NCBI GenBank assembly: GCA_965247255.1
Contig: CBDFGS010000009.1
Location: 512,167 to 576,166, forward strand
Origin: CBDFGS01 sp965247255
Lineage (GTDB): Bacteria > Chloroflexota > Dehalococcoidia > Lucifugimonadales > CAUZJF01
Direction of reading: 5' to 3'
Length of the DNA stretch: 64,000 bases
The position numbers and the translations under genes were made by a program. The number at the start of each line of letters is the position of its first letter. The first letter of the stretch is position 1. The notes below the pieces were generated by a model, which made no database searches, was not told the origin of the DNA, and was given only the letters and a program-made list of their open reading frames with translations. Positions 16,939 to 26,184 of the stretch are shown piece by piece.

Positions 16939-18103
16939 TAGTGTCCTGAGTTATGAAAGCATTGCAAAAGTACTTGCTGGGGTGTACCCTCCACGAAACG
17001 CTCATGGAGGTCACCATGGCCATCGGACGCCCCATTCCTCCCTTGCACCTTTCCTCCGACGAACGCGAGAGCCTCGAGCGCTGGAAGCGGCGTCCAACCA
17101 CTGCCCAGGCGCTGGCTCTGCGATCCCGGATCATTCTCCGTTGCTCCGAGGGCAAGACCAATACCGTCGTGGCCGGGGAGATCGGTCTGGCCAAGCAAAC
17201 GGTGGGGAAGTGGCGGGCCCGGTTCATCGAACGCCGCCTCGACGGCCTGCTTGACGAGCCGCGGCCCGGCGGCCCACGCTCCATCACGGACACCGATGTG
17301 GAGCGGGTCGTGACCCTCACCCTGGAGACGACGCCGGCGGATGCAACCCACTGGAGCACGCGCTCCATGGCTGCGCGTACCGGCCTGAGTCAGAGCGCCA
17401 TCAGCCGTATCTGGCGGGCCTTTGCCTTGCAGCCGCATCGGACCGAGACGTTCAAACTTTCGTCTGACCCTCTGTTCATCGAGAAGGTCCGTGACATCGT
17501 GGGGCTCTACCTCAACCCACCCCAGCGGGCTCTGGTCCTGTGTGTCGACGAGAAGTCCCAGATCCAGGCCCTCGACCGGACGACCCCGCTGTTGCCCATG
17601 CGCCCGGGGCAGATCGAGCGCCGGACCCATGACTACCGTCGTCATGGTACGACCTCTCTCTTCGCCGCCCTCGACGTGAAGACGGGAGAGGTCATCGGCG
17701 CCTGCCACCGTCGGCACCGGTCCACGGAGTTCCGGCGCTTCCTCGACCGGGTCGATGCGACCGTACCCCCGGACCTCGACGTGCACCTTATCCTGGACAA
17801 CTACGCCACCCACAAGACCCCCGCCATCCAGCGCTGGCTGGCCCGGCGGCCGCGCTATCACCTGCACTTCACCCCCACCAGCAGCTCTTGGCTGAACCAG
17901 GTGGAGCGCTGGTTCGCGGCGCTGACAGAGAAGCAACTGCGCCGCGGGGTGTTCCGCAGCACTCGGGAACTGGAGCAAGCCATCGAACAGTACATTGACC
18001 AGCACAACGCTGCCTCAAAGCCCTTCATCTGGACCAAAACCGCAGACCAGCTACTAGCTACCATCGCCCGATTTTGTCATCGGATTCATAACTCAGGACA
18101 CTA
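16939..18103 (+). mobile_element. IS630-family element
   Basis: Perfect terminal inverted repeats TAGTGTCCTGAGTTATGAA lie at 16939 and, inverted, ending at 18103. They start and end with TA, the target dinucleotide duplicated by IS630/Tc1 elements. The element contains a single full-length transposase and seems recent. Confidence 0.93.
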
Positions 18104-18104
18104 G
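17016..18104 (+). CDS. IS630-family transposase
   Basis: 362 residues from the ATG at 17016 (MAIGRPIPPLHLSSDERESL). The N-terminal HTH (residues 25-75) includes GEIGLAKQTVGKWRARFIER. The DDE catalytic domain has D178 in LVLCVDEKSQIQ, D261 in LILDNYATHK and E297 in SSWLNQVERWF. A further ATG at 16953 lies inside the terminal repeat region and is less likely. The stop TAG is formed by the terminal TA plus the first flanking base. Complete and potentially active. Confidence 0.93.
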   Translation: MAIGRPIPPLHLSSDERESLERWKRRPTTAQALALRSRIILRCSEGKTNTVVAGEIGLAKQTVGKWRARFIERRLDGLLDEPRPGGPRSITDTDVERVVTLTLETTPADATHWSTRSMAARTGLSQSAISRIWRAFALQPHRTETFKLSSDPLFIEKVRDIVGLYLNPPQRALVLCVDEKSQIQALDRTTPLLPMRPGQIERRTHDYRRHGTTSLFAALDVKTGEVIGACHRRHRSTEFRRFLDRVDATVPPDLDVHLILDNYATHKTPAIQRWLARRPRYHLHFTPTSSSWLNQVERWFAALTEKQLRRGVFRSTRELEQAIEQYIDQHNAASKPFIWTKTADQLLATIARFCHRIHNSGH

Positions 18105-18241
18105 AGGGCCTCGTGTGGAATGTGAAGGGCGGAGAGATAATGTACCACCTGGGCGGTCGAGCGCTGAGGTGTGGCGTTTGAAAACTGTACCGCCTGTCGC
18201 CTTCAATCAGGAACGACAGAACCTGACTGAAGGTGGATTGG

Positions 18242-19741
18242 ATGTACAAGGTGGGTATTTACGTCCGTGTTCGCAAGGCTTGTTTCGTCGAAGGGATGAG
18301 CGTCCGAGAGGCGGGCCGAGTGTTCGGGGTACACCGGGACACGGTGCGCAAGATGCTCGAGTACTCCGTGCCCCCAGGGTATCGACGGCAACGACCGGCT
18401 CGCAGACCGAAGCTCGATCCATATAAGGGTGTGATGGACCAGATCCTGGAGCAGGATCTGAGCTCACCGAAGAAGCAGCGTCACACCGCCAAGCGTACCT
18501 ACGAACGGCTCAGAGACGAACACGGCTTCACCGGCAAGTACACGATAGTCAAAGACTACGTTCGAGAACGCCGTCGTCGGACCCGAGAGATGTTCGTACC
18601 ACTGTCCCATTCCCCGGGACATGCCCAGTGTGACTTTGGCGAAGCGTGGGTGGTCATCGGCGGAGTGGAACGCAAAGCCCACTACTTCGCCCTGGACCTC
18701 CCTCACAGCGACGGGTGCTATGTGAAGGCGTATCCCGCCGAGACGACGGAGTCATTCTGCGACGGACACGTCTCCGCCTTCGCGTTCCTGGGCGGAGTGC
18801 CTCAGAGCATCCTCTACGACAACACCACGCTCGCGGTAGCCAGAATCCTGGGAGATGGTCGCCGGCAGCGGACCAGGGTGTTCTCCGAGCTTCAGTCCCA
18901 CTACCTGTTCGAGGACCGGTTTGGCCGTCCAGGCAAAGGGAACGATAAGGGCAAAGTAGAAGGTCTGGTCGGCTATGTCCGCCGGAACTTCCTGGTGCCC
19001 ATTCCATCGTTCGAGAGCTTCGATGCCCTCAATGCTCATCTGGAGCAACACTGCCTCAGACGGTTCGAAGATCGACTCCGCGGCCGCAACGAGACGATAG
19101 GAGAACGGCTGGAGCGGGACCTGGAGAAGTTGCTGCCTCTGCCGGCCGTACCGTACGACGCCAGCGACAAGCACGCGACGAGGGTCAGTTCTCTGTCCCT
19201 GGTCAGATACCGGACCAATGACTATTCGGTCCCGGTGGCCTACGGTCATCGGGACGTTCTGGTCCGCGGATATGTACACGAGGTTGTGATCAGCTGTGGC
19301 GCTGAAGTCATCGCCCGCCATCGGCGGTCCTACGATCGAGACGACTTCGTCTTCGACCCTCTCCATTACCTGCCGCTCCTTGAGAAGAAGACGAGGGCAT
19401 TGGATCAGGCGGCGCCGCTGGTTGGATGGGAGTTGCCCGAGGAGTTCGGAGTGTTGCGGCGGCTGCTGGAGTCTCGGATGGGCAAGCGAGGAAAGAGGGA
19501 GTTCGCGCAGGTGCTCAGACTGATGGAGAACTTCCAGCCGGAAGAAGTCCACGACGCCGTACGAGACGCCATTCGACTCGGGGCTGTGAGCTTCGATGCT
19601 GTCAAGCACCTGGTGCTGTGCAGGATCGAGGGTCGACCGCCTAGACTCGACATGGAGTTGTACCCGTATCTGCCCAGGACCAACGTTGCAACAACCTCGA
19701 CCAGGGACTACATGGCTCTCCTGGCGGGGAGCCGGTCATGA
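18242..19741 (+). CDS. istA: IS21 transposase IstA
   Basis: About 499 residues from the ATG at 18242, with an AAGGTGG ribosome site; a GTG at 18233 is possible. An N-terminal HTH (VGIYVRVRKACFVEGMSVRE, then FGVHRDTVRKML) is followed by the integrase core with aspartates in HAQCDFGEAWV and ILYDNTTLAV and the glutamate in NDKGKVEGLVGY. The C-terminal Mu-type beta-barrel (YRTNDYSVPVAYGHRDVLVR) is present. The last bases overlap istB as ATGA. It acts together with the IstB ATPase. Confidence 0.95.
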   Translation: MYKVGIYVRVRKACFVEGMSVREAGRVFGVHRDTVRKMLEYSVPPGYRRQRPARRPKLDPYKGVMDQILEQDLSSPKKQRHTAKRTYERLRDEHGFTGKYTIVKDYVRERRRRTREMFVPLSHSPGHAQCDFGEAWVVIGGVERKAHYFALDLPHSDGCYVKAYPAETTESFCDGHVSAFAFLGGVPQSILYDNTTLAVARILGDGRRQRTRVFSELQSHYLFEDRFGRPGKGNDKGKVEGLVGYVRRNFLVPIPSFESFDALNAHLEQHCLRRFEDRLRGRNETIGERLERDLEKLLPLPAVPYDASDKHATRVSSLSLVRYRTNDYSVPVAYGHRDVLVRGYVHEVVISCGAEVIARHRRSYDRDDFVFDPLHYLPLLEKKTRALDQAAPLVGWELPEEFGVLRRLLESRMGKRGKREFAQVLRLMENFQPEEVHDAVRDAIRLGAVSFDAVKHLVLCRIEGRPPRLDMELYPYLPRTNVATTSTRDYMALLAGSRS

Positions 19742-20505
19742 CCAACAAGTCCACGATGTTGCTCGAACACAACCTCAAGCAACTCAAGCTCCCCACGTTC
19801 CTGAGGGAGTACGACAAGCTGGCATCCCAGTGTGCCAGTGAGGGAGCTGACCATCCGGACTACCTGCTGCGACTATCGGACTTGGAGCTGATCGACCGTC
19901 ACCATCGCATGGTGGAACGTCGGATCAAAGCAGCCCGCTTCCCGACGACCAAGAGCCTCGACACCTTCGACTTCCTGTCTATGCCGTCCCTGAACAAGGC
20001 TCTGGTTCTGGAGCTGGCACGATGCGAGTACATCGAGCGCCCCCACAACGTCATCGCTCTCGGCAACAGTGGCACCGGCAAGACCCATATCGCCCTCGGT
20101 CTCGGTCTGGCTGCGTGTCAGAGGGGACTGTCCGTGGGCTTCACCACCGCCGCTGCTCTGGTTCACGAGCTGATCGAGGCCAGGGACGAACGGCGTCTGC
20201 TCAACCTGCAGAGAAGGCTCGCACGACTCAAGCTTCTGATCATCGACGAACTGGGCTTCGTGCCCTTGTCCAAGACTGGCGCCGAGCTCCTCTTCGAGGT
20301 GTTCAGCCAGCGTTACGAGCGTGGATCGGTCCTGGTGACCTCCAACCTGCCCTTCGTCGAGTGGACCGAGGTGTTCGGCTCTGAACGGCTGACCGGAGCT
20401 CTCCTCGACCGCCTCACCCACCATGTCGACATCCTGGAGATGAACGGGGACAGCTACCGACTCAAGCACAGCAAGAAGACTTCTGGCCGCCAGCTATCTG
20501 ACTGA
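19738..20505 (+). CDS. istB: IS21 helper ATPase IstB
   Basis: 255-residue AAA+ ATPase related to DnaC. Walker A GNSGTGKT is at residues 109-116 and Walker B LLIIDELGF near 175-183, followed by sensor motifs in LVTSNLPFVEWTEVFG and the arginine-rich DRLTHHVDIL. IstB selects target DNA and assembles IstA. Translation is coupled to istA by a four-base overlap. Complete. Confidence 0.95.
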   Translation: MTNKSTMLLEHNLKQLKLPTFLREYDKLASQCASEGADHPDYLLRLSDLELIDRHHRMVERRIKAARFPTTKSLDTFDFLSMPSLNKALVLELARCEYIERPHNVIALGNSGTGKTHIALGLGLAACQRGLSVGFTTAAALVHELIEARDERRLLNLQRRLARLKLLIIDELGFVPLSKTGAELLFEVFSQRYERGSVLVTSNLPFVEWTEVFGSERLTGALLDRLTHHVDILEMNGDSYRLKHSKKTSGRQLSD

Positions 20506-20607
20506 GCCTGATCTCCAACGCCCCACGAACCTTGATGCCCATTCTACGGCGTTCAGTGGTACAGTTTTGCTCCGCCCCGCTGGTACGTTTTCACACCGCC
20601 CTTGACA

Positions 20608-20880
20608 GTTGACCTCGATAACTTTGTGGCCACACCGAGCAAGGTGTCGAGCCAGCCCCGCTCCATATGAGCCGGTACCTTCGACGCCAAAGGTGGAGAC
20701 CTGGCCCAGGCCGATAGCCCAGGTCTCCAGGTCCTCGTAGCCCTTGGCCGTCGTCCCTAGCCGGTATTCACCCAGGCGCGTTCCATGGTGGTCGATTGCC
20801 ACAGCTACGTGTTCGTCCAGGTGCGTGTCAACACCAACGGTCACCCTGGCGACACCATCCAATCCGCTGCTAGTGGTCAC
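20608..20880 (-). pseudogene. IS110 transposase fragment
   Basis: Starts at a GTG behind GAGGAGG and reads as the full copy at 33708 (MTTSSGLDGVARVTVGVDTH). It covers only the RuvC-like first half of the DEDD domain, ending at GHKVIEVN where the IS21 end begins. The DPLD motif and the C-terminal serine domain are absent, so it cannot be active. Confidence 0.9.
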
Positions 20881-21112
20881 AGACTGCCTCCTCGCTCTTG
20901 AGTGAGATGGCTCCAACAGGCCAGGAGAGCGGACAGGACTGCGACGGGGCCTTTGGCCAGGCTCCTATCAGGTCACTGCTCACCTGGTCGGTGGGCGGGT
21001 TGGGCCGCCTCGAGAACGAGGTCGACAGATCACATGAAAGGCACTGCGCCGGTCCCATTTCGGGTCAGACCCGACCCGAGAAGGCCCGGGAAAGATTATC
21101 GCAGTCCCAATT
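20608..21112 (-). mobile_element. Partial IS110-family element (5' end only)
   Basis: This stretch is the reverse complement of the left end of the complete IS110 at 33480 onward, with a few substitutions. It includes the non-coding end and the first 91 codons of the recombinase. The IS21 insertion at 20607/20608 removed everything downstream. Confidence 0.88.
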
Positions 21113-21437
21113 AGAAGTAAGCAAAGCAGAGGCCGCCGAGGAACGAAGCGAGCAGACCAGGTCTTTCGTCCGCACAGTGAAGGCGGCTGCCCGACGTAAG
21201 TACACCCCCGAAGAGAAGATCCGAATTGTTCTGGAGGGCTTCCGCCGCGAGGTCACGGTCAATGACCTGTGCTGGCGGGAGGGGATCAAGCCCCACTCCT
21301 ACTACTCGTGGACCAAGGAGTTTATGGAAGCCGGTAGGGAGAGGCTATCCCCGTGATGCGGTCCGGGGCCACCCGTCACGAGGTCATGGAGCTCAAGCAT
21401 CAGCCCTGGCTAGCCATCGCGATGGCGACATTAGGCC
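21113..21437 (+). pseudogene. IS3-family OrfA remnant
   Basis: The frame contains VKAAARRKYTPEEKIRIVLE, then GFRREVTVNDLCWREGIKPH and SYYSWTKEFMEAGRERLS. This is the HTH of an IS3 OrfA related to the one at 29835-30197. It stops at 21356 because of an extra C in a run; a one-base shift continues RDAVRG.TRHEVMELK. No matching OrfB follows. It abuts the IS110 remnant. Confidence 0.78.
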
Positions 21438-21456
21438 CGTCAGCTAAGGATCTGAA

Positions 21457-21960
21457 GTGACTGATGCTAGCGACTATAGTCTTACGTGGTATCAGGGCTC
21501 TCAGCAAAGGCTGACGAATCTGCAGGCGGGACGTTCCATCACACAGAACGAAAATGTGGCGAAAGCGTTCTCCCACAGACCTTCACTTGTCTCAATGACC
21601 GACGGAGGCGAAAGCGAGTCTCTATCTGAAGGATGGAAGGTGAAGCATGACGGCGTCACGCCTGGCTATCTGTATGTCGTTGCCGATGAAATTGGTCCTG
21701 GCGATGTGCGTCCACACCCCCACCCAGTAAATGCCGCCTCCTGGGAGTGGCTGCCTATACGGGAATTGAAGCTGGAATTGATCGAACAGACTTTCGTGAC
21801 GGACAAAGAAGACTCACCGACGAAGAGATCGCAGAGCTGAGGAAGAAACAGAAGGAGAAGGGAGAAGAGACGTTTGCAGAGTGCCTTTTGTCGAAGAGCT
21901 TAGACCCGGAGAGGCCTGCAGTCTCTTCAATTGGAATGCAAGAAGCAACTTGGACCTGAA
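21457..21960 (+). pseudogene. Hypothetical, possible ADP-ribosyltransferase-like protein, frameshifted
   Basis: The first frame (MTDASDYSLTWYQGSQQRLT...) runs 127 codons. It carries a YQGS motif, a following NVAKAFSHRPSLVSM segment and a GDVRPHPHPVNAASWEWL motif. Near 21810 the reading shifts; the alternative frame continues RRLTDEEIAELRKKQKEKGE, a charged helix ending, so one indel probably separates the halves. The YxGS and AKAFS spacing recalls ART-fold toxins, but this is a weak resemblance. The gene seems inactivated unless the frameshift is a sequencing error. Confidence 0.45.
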
Positions 21961-22008
21961 GGTCACGCGTAGACGACGGTTCGGGAGATACGCTAGCAGA
22001 CGAACTTC

Positions 22009-22992
22009 CTAAGGTAGTGGAACCGGTATCGCAAGGGGCTGGTCGAAGCCGCTGAACGTGTATGTCTTTCTGACGGTCTGATCGTACCCTTCCTCGCCTG
22101 ACGGTATCTTACTGAGCTCCCACACGACCCTGCCCCTCGTACGGTCCTCGCCGAAGCAGACAATCTTCATCGGCTGAAGCGAGTGCCCTGGCGACGGATC
22201 GACAGTCAGGTCAGTGGACCCAGGCTCTCCATCGAACACCACCATGTCAATCAGACCATCAGGCAGGTGGCCTGTGGGGTCTTCACACCAATTCTTGTCC
22301 GGACCCAGGACTTCCTCCGGCTGGCTCCATCGATTTTGATGAAGCCAGACCACTCTCCTGAGAAGCCCGTCTTGAGCGCCGACCCACAGCTCTAGAGTAT
22401 CTCTGGTCGTCATGAGAGGGCCGTCCGTCACCGTCCTGGAGGCCAGGTAGTGCTCTACCAGCTCGCCCTGAAGCACCTCCGCCGGCAATCTCCTGACCTC
22501 CTCGAACTCCTTACCCTGCAACCTTGTGCCCTTCCACGGAAGCCCTTCCAGATCACCGAGCGGAGCCCACGGGCCCACCGGTCGCCACTCTTCCTCAGAT
22601 GCCCCCCCACCTGCCCGCCTGTACTGATCTCTACCGATCACTAGGCCGTCGCCGGTCGGAGGATCGGTGTCTGGGTCTGAGCCCTCAATCCATAGACCCT
22701 CATACTTAATTTGCTTTGGGTTATCCACTTGAATCAGATGCGCAAGGCGCAGACCATCGTTGCTCTCCACATCCATCCTGTATTGGAAGGTCTCGAGGGC
22801 ACGGAGTCCGTTGTAAGCTTGGGCCACAGACTCTACCAGCTGTAGGCGCTGATCGGTCTTAAAGTTCCAGGGCTGAGTTAGCCAGACGGCAGTGGCCAGT
22901 AGCACGACCCCAACCGCTACGAACGCAGGCATTCTGGTCCTGTACAGCCACGGTCCGATAGCTGATGGACGACTCCCCATCTCCGTGTGCAT
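22009..22992 (-). CDS. Membrane-anchored LolA/LppX-like protein, function unknown
   Basis: 327 residues from the ATG at 22992. One N-terminal membrane span follows a short cytoplasmic arm (AFVAVGVVLLATAVWL). The exterior part reads like a lipoprotein-sorting beta fold: QAYNGLRALETFQYRMDVES, ELWVGAQDGLLRRVVWLHQN and MVVFDGEPGSTDLTVDPSPG. This resembles LolA/LppX or DUF6612-type proteins, in which the strand LWVxxxDGLLRRV is common. No operon partner; IS3 copy 2 begins 60 bases upstream of the start. Family assignment is tentative. Confidence 0.6.
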   Translation of the reverse strand: MHTEMGSRPSAIGPWLYRTRMPAFVAVGVVLLATAVWLTQPWNFKTDQRLQLVESVAQAYNGLRALETFQYRMDVESNDGLRLAHLIQVDNPKQIKYEGLWIEGSDPDTDPPTGDGLVIGRDQYRRAGGGASEEEWRPVGPWAPLGDLEGLPWKGTRLQGKEFEEVRRLPAEVLQGELVEHYLASRTVTDGPLMTTRDTLELWVGAQDGLLRRVVWLHQNRWSQPEEVLGPDKNWCEDPTGHLPDGLIDMVVFDGEPGSTDLTVDPSPGHSLQPMKIVCFGEDRTRGRVVWELSKIPSGEEGYDQTVRKTYTFSGFDQPLAIPVPLP

Positions 22993-23116
22993 CTGAGTAC
23001 TCCATTTACCTTACAGGCTGGACTTTGTCACCTGCCCCCTAATTGTAACACAGAGGTGGTCTCGTTTGTCTGAACAGCGCTGCCCGGTTTGATAAGTGGA
23101 ATCGCGCTGCCGTGCG

Positions 23117-23944
23117 TTAGGCCGCCGCGGACTCGGCAGGCGCTCTGTCAAAGAACTGGTCCGGCGTCATTCCCCCAAGGCTCGAATGGGGCCGTCCGGC
23201 ATTGTAAAACTCGAAGTACCGCCCGAGTCCAGTTCTGGCTTCCGGGACCGATTCGTAGGCTCTCAGGTACACCTCCTCGTACTTGACGCTCCTCCACAGC
23301 CGTTCGACGAACACATTATCCTTCCAGCTTCCCTTCCCGTCCATGCTGATCTGGATCCCATTGGCTTTCAGCAGGCCGGTGAAGGCATCACTTGTGAACT
23401 GGCTTCCCTGATCTGTGTTGAATATCTCCGGCGCGCCGTGGCGTCCCAGGGATTCTTCGAGCGCCTCCACGCAGAAGTCTGTGTCCATTGTGACCGATAC
23501 CCGCCAGGCCAGCACCTTGCGGCTATGCCAGTCCATCACTGCGGCTAGGTACACGAACCCCCTAGCCATCGGAATGTACGTGATATCCATTGCCCACACC
23601 TGGTTGGGCCTGCTCACCTCAAGCCCGCGCAGCAGGTACGGATACACCGTATGGCCGGGCCGTCGCCGGCTGGTGTTGGGCTTGCGGTACAGCGCCTCGA
23701 TGCCCATCCGCCGCATCAGTGTGGCGATGTGTCTACGCCCGCAGGAGAGTCCCTCCTAGCGGAGCAGGCCTCGCATCATCCTACTGCCTGCAAACGGATA
23801 CTCAAGGTGCAGCTCATCGATACGGCGCATCAGTCCGAGACCGGCTTCGCCCACCGGCCGTGGCCGGTAGTAGATGCTACCGCGGCTGATGCCCACTGCC
23901 TTTGCCTGGCGGGCGAGAGGCAGCTTGTGATCGCGGTCGATCAT
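23117..23944 (-). pseudogene. IS3 OrfB with premature amber codon
   Basis: Aligned with the intact copy at 1443-2270, the codon CAG in RGLLRQEGLS has become TAG at about 23757-23759. This splits the 275-codon gene into 62 and about 212 codons. The DDE residues are otherwise conserved and the ATGA overlap with orfA is unchanged. Inactive unless suppressed; mobilisation would require the intact copy. Confidence 0.9.
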
Positions 23945-24246
23945 CGCCTTGCGCCCGGCAATCCCGCCTTCGTGAGCGCGGCCTCTAAAAAATCGTTCTC
24001 CAACGCAAGCTCACCGATCTTAGCGTGAAGGACCTTCATATCTACCGGCTTTTCAGCCTGCCCTGGCCCGGCGCCAAATAACTGCGCCGCACGATCCAGC
24101 AACTGGGTCTTCCATTGCGTGATCTGGTTCGGGTGCACATCGAACTGGCTTGCCAGCTCCGAAAGTGTCCGGTCGCCGCGCACTGCGGCAAGAGCCACCT
24201 TCGCCTTGAACTCTGCCGAGTGGTTACGGCGGGGTCGTCTGCTCAT
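23941..24246 (-). CDS. IS3-family OrfA (copy 2)
   Basis: Identical in translation to the 101-residue OrfA at 2267-2572: an N-terminal HTH, a C-terminal heptad helix and the T TTT TTA slippery heptamer at 23986-23992. It can still be made, but its OrfB partner in this copy is broken. Confidence 0.92.
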   Translation of the reverse strand: MSRRPRRNHSAEFKAKVALAAVRGDRTLSELASQFDVHPNQITQWKTQLLDRAAQLFGAGPGQAEKPVDMKVLHAKIGELALENDFLEAALTKAGLPGARR

Positions 24247-24353
24247 CTCTCGCTCCTGTCTCCGAGAGCACTATCATGCCCTCAATCAGGCAGCGATTCC
24301 ACTTATCCCCCTGTTCAGATTTCCGGAGCCACTTCTCACCTGAAATGTCAATC

Positions 24354-25672
24354 GAGGTATCCTCAAAGGGTGTGTAAACAGTCAGGCGGTGTACCCTCTC
24401 TTTGAACAAGACGGGCTCGGAGCCCAAGAGAGGAGATACACCGCCCATGAGCAAGGGAATCACCGGGAGCGGGTCGGAGTCAAGGCCCGAGTGGGAGCAG
24501 TTGGAGGATTGGGTGCGAGGCCAGGTTCAGAGATTGATCCAAGAGTTGCTGGAGGAAGAGGTGACGGAGTTCCTGGGAAGGGCGAAGTCGGCCCGCCGGT
24601 CTGAGTCGGACTCAGACGCCGGCTATCGGAACGGATACGCCAAACCCCGGAGGCTGACACTCTCTTCGGGAACGATACAGCTGAGGAGGCCGCGGGTGCG
24701 CGACACCGAGGAGCGATTCGAGAGCCGGTTGCTGCCGCTGTTCGTCCACAGGAGCCGGAAGGTATCCGAGTTGATCCCTGAGCTGTACCTGCATGGCCTT
24801 TCAGAGGGCGATTTCGATCTGGCGGTGCGGGGACTGCTGGGAGAAGAGGCGCCGGTGTCGGCGAGCACAGTCGCGCGGCTCAAGGACAAGTGGAACGCCG
24901 AGCTTGCCGAGTGGCACGCCAGGTCCTTGGACGACCTCGAAGTGGTGTACATGTGGGTGGACGGGGTGTACGTGAAGGCTGGTCTCGAGAAGGAGAAGGC
25001 GGCGATCCTGGTGGTGATGGCGGCTCTGAGCGATGGGAGGAAGGTGGTGGTGAGCGCGGCTCCCGGCTACAGGGAGTCGACAGAGAGCTGGTCCGAGGTG
25101 CTCAGAGACATGAAGCGCCGCGGGCTGGAGTGCCCAAGGCTGGTGATTGGAGACGGACATCTGGGCATCTGGGGAGCTGGGGAGCTCTGCGCAACGTCTA
25201 TCCCCAGGCGGCGGAGCAACGCTGTTGGAACCACAAGATGATGAATGTGCTGGACAAGCTACCCAAGCGACAGCAGGGCGAGGCCAAGCTCATGCTGCGC
25301 GCCATCCCCTACGCCGAGACCCGGGCCGATGCTGAACGACTCAGGACGGCGTTCAGCAAGTGGTGCCGGGACCGCTCCTACGATGCGGCCTCAGAGACCC
25401 TGGAGCGGGACTGGGTCCGCATGACCACCTTCTATGGCTTCCCCAAGGAGCACTGGGTTCACCTTCGCACGACAAACCCAGTCGAGTCGCCCTTCGCCGC
25501 ACTGAGACTTCGAACCGACGCGGCGAAGCGCTACAAGCGGGTCGACCGAGCCATGGCGGTGATGTGGAAGCTGTTGATGATCGCCGAACAGCGCTTCAGG
25601 CGTCTGAAGGCCCCTGAGTTGATGGAGGAGGTCGCCGCCTGATAACGTTTACACACCTATTGACGTAACCTC
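24354..25672 (+). mobile_element. IS256-family element, copy 2 (diverged)
   Basis: The terminal repeats GAGGTATCCTCAA.GGTGTGTAAAC at 24354 and, inverted, GTTTACACACCTATTGACGTAACCTC ending at 25672 resemble those of copies 1 and 3. The interior is clearly diverged from copies 1 and 3, and the transposase C-terminus is shorter. It cuts into the gene at 25673-26069. Confidence 0.9.
24447..25642 (+). pseudogene. IS256 transposase, frameshifted by 8-bp tandem duplication
   Basis: Starts MSKGITGSGSESRPEWEQLE at 24447 and follows the IS256 protein to GDGHLGIWGA. There the DNA repeats ggggagct twice (around 25171-25186), where the other copies have it once. This adds eight bases and shifts the frame; the real continuation RNVYPQAAEQRCWNHKMMNV resumes in another frame and runs to the stop at 25642. 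Catalytic Asp, Asp and Glu are all present but split between frames. Inactive as written. Confidence 0.9.
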
Positions 25673-26069
25673 GCCCGGGAACCACTGCCTCCTCAAGACG
25701 GCTGAACTCTCTGGCCAGGAACGATGCCGCTTCACGGGCCGCCAGACTGCGGCTCGTCTCCAACAGATCGAGGACTCGGTTGACTGGCAACTCCCGAACG
25801 GGCCGGGCATCCTGCGGCCCGGCTACCCGCAGTTTGTTTACGTCATCTGACGGGGCCAGCAAGACAACCGGATAGGCTTGACGGCCTTTCCGTGCCTCCC
25901 ACAGCCTTCGTAGCTCCACATCGCTCGCTGCATCATTGAACCACAGAAGATGGTAAGCAGGCGTCTCCCAGACCGTTGCGGACTGCCCTGCCTGCGACGT
26001 CCAGTCGCGCCCAAGGCCGAATGTGGCTTCGAGGTATGCGGACGTCTGATTGGCGGTAGGTGAGGTCAT
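25673..26069 (-). pseudogene. N-terminal part of an unknown protein, cut by IS256
   Basis: The start is the ATG at 26069 (MTSPTANQTSAYLEATFGLG). About 132 native codons follow, including AYPVVLLAPSDDVNKLRVAG and REAASFLAREFSRLEEAVVP, before the frame enters the IS256 terminal repeat (GRGYVNRCVN..) and stops at 25596. The amphipathic helix RSLAAREAASFLAREFSRLE suggests the start of a large multi-domain protein, perhaps a restriction- or defence-type enzyme, but I recognise no domain. It is divergent from the AbiE pair. Confidence 0.55.
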
Positions 26070-26184
26070 CGACTCTCTCTTGATAGTTAGCTTAGGAGTA
26101 CAATATCTTTGACATTATCCAAGTTTCGCTGTAGATTTGCAAGGGGTTGTTTTCTCGTCCAGATGCAACCCTGGGATACGTACA

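Larger units (their letters stand above)
18121..20607 (+). mobile_element. IS21-family element, inserted in an IS110 copy
   Basis: The ends are TGTGAAGGGCGG at 18121 and, inverted, TGTCAAGGGCGG ending at 20607. Each is followed inward by several GTACCA-containing subterminal repeats, typical of IS21. It carries istA and istB. The right end lies inside the N-terminal coding part of an IS110 transposase; the rest of that IS110 is absent on the left. Confidence 0.92.
23052..24336 (-). mobile_element. IS3-family element, copy 2 (1285 bp)
   Basis: Same ends and exactly the same length as the copy at 1378-2662, differing at only a handful of bases by eye. It lies 17 bases from the IS256 copy 2 that follows. 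One difference is a nonsense change in orfB. Confidence 0.92.

Noticed and set aside
20902..21114. Short frames in the IS110 non-coding end (also at 33420-33690)
   Set aside because: They lie in the structured, conserved non-coding end of IS110 and have no protein similarity; an RNA role is more likely.
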